Part shown: positions 5,772-6,807 of the stretch, one piece after another | How the letters are laid out: each line of letters starts with the position of its first letter | Numbering within the stretch: the first letter of the stretch is position 1 | Assembly (NCBI GenBank): GCA_025356505.1 | Contig: JANXSV010000373.1 | Location: 1 to 6,807, forward strand | Reading direction: 5' to 3' | DNA length: 6,807 nt | Source of the DNA: Methylovirgula sp. | GTDB lineage: Bacteria > Pseudomonadota > Alphaproteobacteria > Rhizobiales > Beijerinckiaceae | Program-made: the position numbers and the translations under genes | The notes under the pieces: model-generated | The model's database searches: none | What the model saw: only the letters and a program-made list of their open reading frames with translations | Told to the model about the DNA's origin: nothing

Positions 5772-6806
5772 TCAGGCGCTGATGGCTGCGCGGCTGCGTT
5801 GAAATGCCAAGGACACTGCCAAGGCCACCGCCGCGATCAAAATCGGCGGAAACACCACCCCATTAACCACTGCCCAGCCGTAGACCTCTAGCAAATGGCC
5901 TGATGCGAAAGACCCGACGGCCATGGTGCCGAAAATCAGGAAGTCGTTGAAGGCTTGAACTTTGTTGCGTTCCTCCGGCCGATGTGTTGCCACAACCATT
6001 GTCGTTGCGCCGATGTAGCCAAAATTCCAACCAAGGCCAAGCAAGATCAGTCCCAACCAAAAGTTCCACACACCGATTCCCAGCAGGTCAACCACCGCAC
6101 AAAGCGCAATCATAAGCATCCCTGCAAAGACGACCCGATGGACTCCAAAGCGCCCGATGAGGGCGCCGGTGAAGAAACTCGGCCCATACATCGCAACAAT
6201 GTGCCACTGGATGCCATAATTCGAGTCGGACAGCGACAGCCCGCAAATCTTCATCGCAAGCGGCGCTGACGTCATAACGAGGTTCATCAAGACATAACTG
6301 ACAGTTCCACACAGCGCCGCAAGGATGAATTTAGGCTGACGGACAATCTCCAATAGTGGTCGTCCCGCCTGCATCGAAACTGCCGTGGGTACAGGAATAT
6401 CGACGCCCGCGAGGATAACCATCGCAACGACAGCCACAATTGCCTGAGCCATATAGCTTGCCGCAAAAAGATAAGGCGGCCAGCTGTTCATCGTGAACTG
6501 CACAAGTTGCGGGCCCAGCACCCCGGCAAGCACGCCGCCTGCCATCACATAGGAGATCGCCCTCGGCTTGTAAGCTTCGCTGGCCACATCTGTCGCTGCA
6601 AAGCGGTAAGACTGCGAAATTGAAGAATACACCCCGCAAAGCAACGTCCCGATGCAGTAGAGCGTAAAATGCGATGCAACCACGCCAGCGGCGCAGATAA
6701 CGCCGCCCAAACCACCCAGCGCAGCCCCGATCAGAAAGGTGGCGCGCCGCCCATATGTGCGGGCAAACCAACCCGCAGGCAGCGTCGCAACAGCCATCCC
6801 GACCAC
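5772..6806 (-). CDS. Major facilitator superfamily transporter, N-terminus outside the window
   Basis: The visible 344 residues are the C-terminal part of an MFS permease; the frame is open to the window edge, so the first codon shown (GTG at 6806) is an internal valine and the true start, with membrane helix 1 and part of helix 2, lies outside. The loop GWFARTYGRR (visible residues 12-21) is the MFS motif A between helices 2 and 3, but the usual Asp is replaced by Arg16. Alternating hydrophobic segments follow, about ten in number, with a central cytoplasmic loop near 136-158 and a second motif-A-like loop GRFGVHR (218-224). SYRFAATDVA (66-75) and AISYVMAGGVLAGVLGPQ (83-100) resemble a group of proteobacterial MFS proteins of unknown substrate. 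I cannot name the substrate. The gene is on the same strand as hppA, 151 bases upstream. Confidence 0.88.
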   Translation of the reverse strand: MVGMAVATLPAGWFARTYGRRATFLIGAALGGLGGVICAAGVVASHFTLYCIGTLLCGVYSSISQSYRFAATDVASEAYKPRAISYVMAGGVLAGVLGPQLVQFTMNSWPPYLFAASYMAQAIVAVVAMVILAGVDIPVPTAVSMQAGRPLLEIVRQPKFILAALCGTVSYVLMNLVMTSAPLAMKICGLSLSDSNYGIQWHIVAMYGPSFFTGALIGRFGVHRVVFAGMLMIALCAVVDLLGIGVWNFWLGLILLGLGWNFGYIGATTMVVATHRPEERNKVQAFNDFLIFGTMAVGSFASGHLLEVYGWAVVNGVVFPPILIAAVALAVSLAFQRSRAAISA

Positions 6807-6807
6807 A

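Overview
The window looks like a chromosomal core region of an alphaproteobacterium, with moderate GC content by eye. I base this on the proteins (a DUF177 protein with one Cys and a GLDPYPR motif, a Cbp3-type ubiquinol-cytochrome c chaperone, a K+-independent type membrane pyrophosphatase) and on the gene order bamE / chaperone / DUF177 / plsX / fabH. From memory this order is common in Hyphomicrobiales and relatives, but I cannot name a genus from sequence alone. I saw no insertion sequence, phage gene, CRISPR array, tRNA or rRNA.

Layout, left to right. A leftward (minus-strand) cluster covers 1-2508. In transcription order it holds a ubiquinol-cytochrome c chaperone (2508-1966), a DUF177/YceD protein (1936-1319), plsX (1193-108) and the first 31 codons of fabH (95-1, cut by the window edge). 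A divergent 246-bp gap separates it from the rightward gene bamE (2755-3252), a lipoprotein of the outer-membrane assembly machine. bamE converges on hppA (5620-3476, minus), a 714-residue proton-pumping pyrophosphatase with a strong intrinsic terminator at 3422-3449. Upstream of hppA, on the same strand, is the C-terminal 344 residues of a major facilitator transporter (6806-5772) whose start lies outside the window.

How the genes fit together. PlsX and FabH belong to one pathway: PlsX makes acyl-phosphate for phospholipid synthesis and FabH begins fatty-acid elongation. The DUF177 gene is their usual neighbour, but rpmF, which separates it from plsX in many gammaproteobacteria, is missing here. 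BamE (outer-membrane protein insertion), the bc1 chaperone (respiratory complex assembly) and HppA (proton motive force from pyrophosphate) make this a general envelope and energy neighbourhood.

The genes are ordinary. The more interesting signals are small and regulatory: an 18/18-like (17 of 18) tandem duplication that copies a ribosome-binding site and start codon at the chaperone/DUF177 junction, creating an 8-codon upstream ORF; a promoter-like pair ahead of plsX with a dyad over the expected transcription start; back-to-back slippery homopolymers early in plsX; and a 16-bp perfect palindrome over the bamE stop codon. I found no evidence of a previously undescribed multi-gene system.
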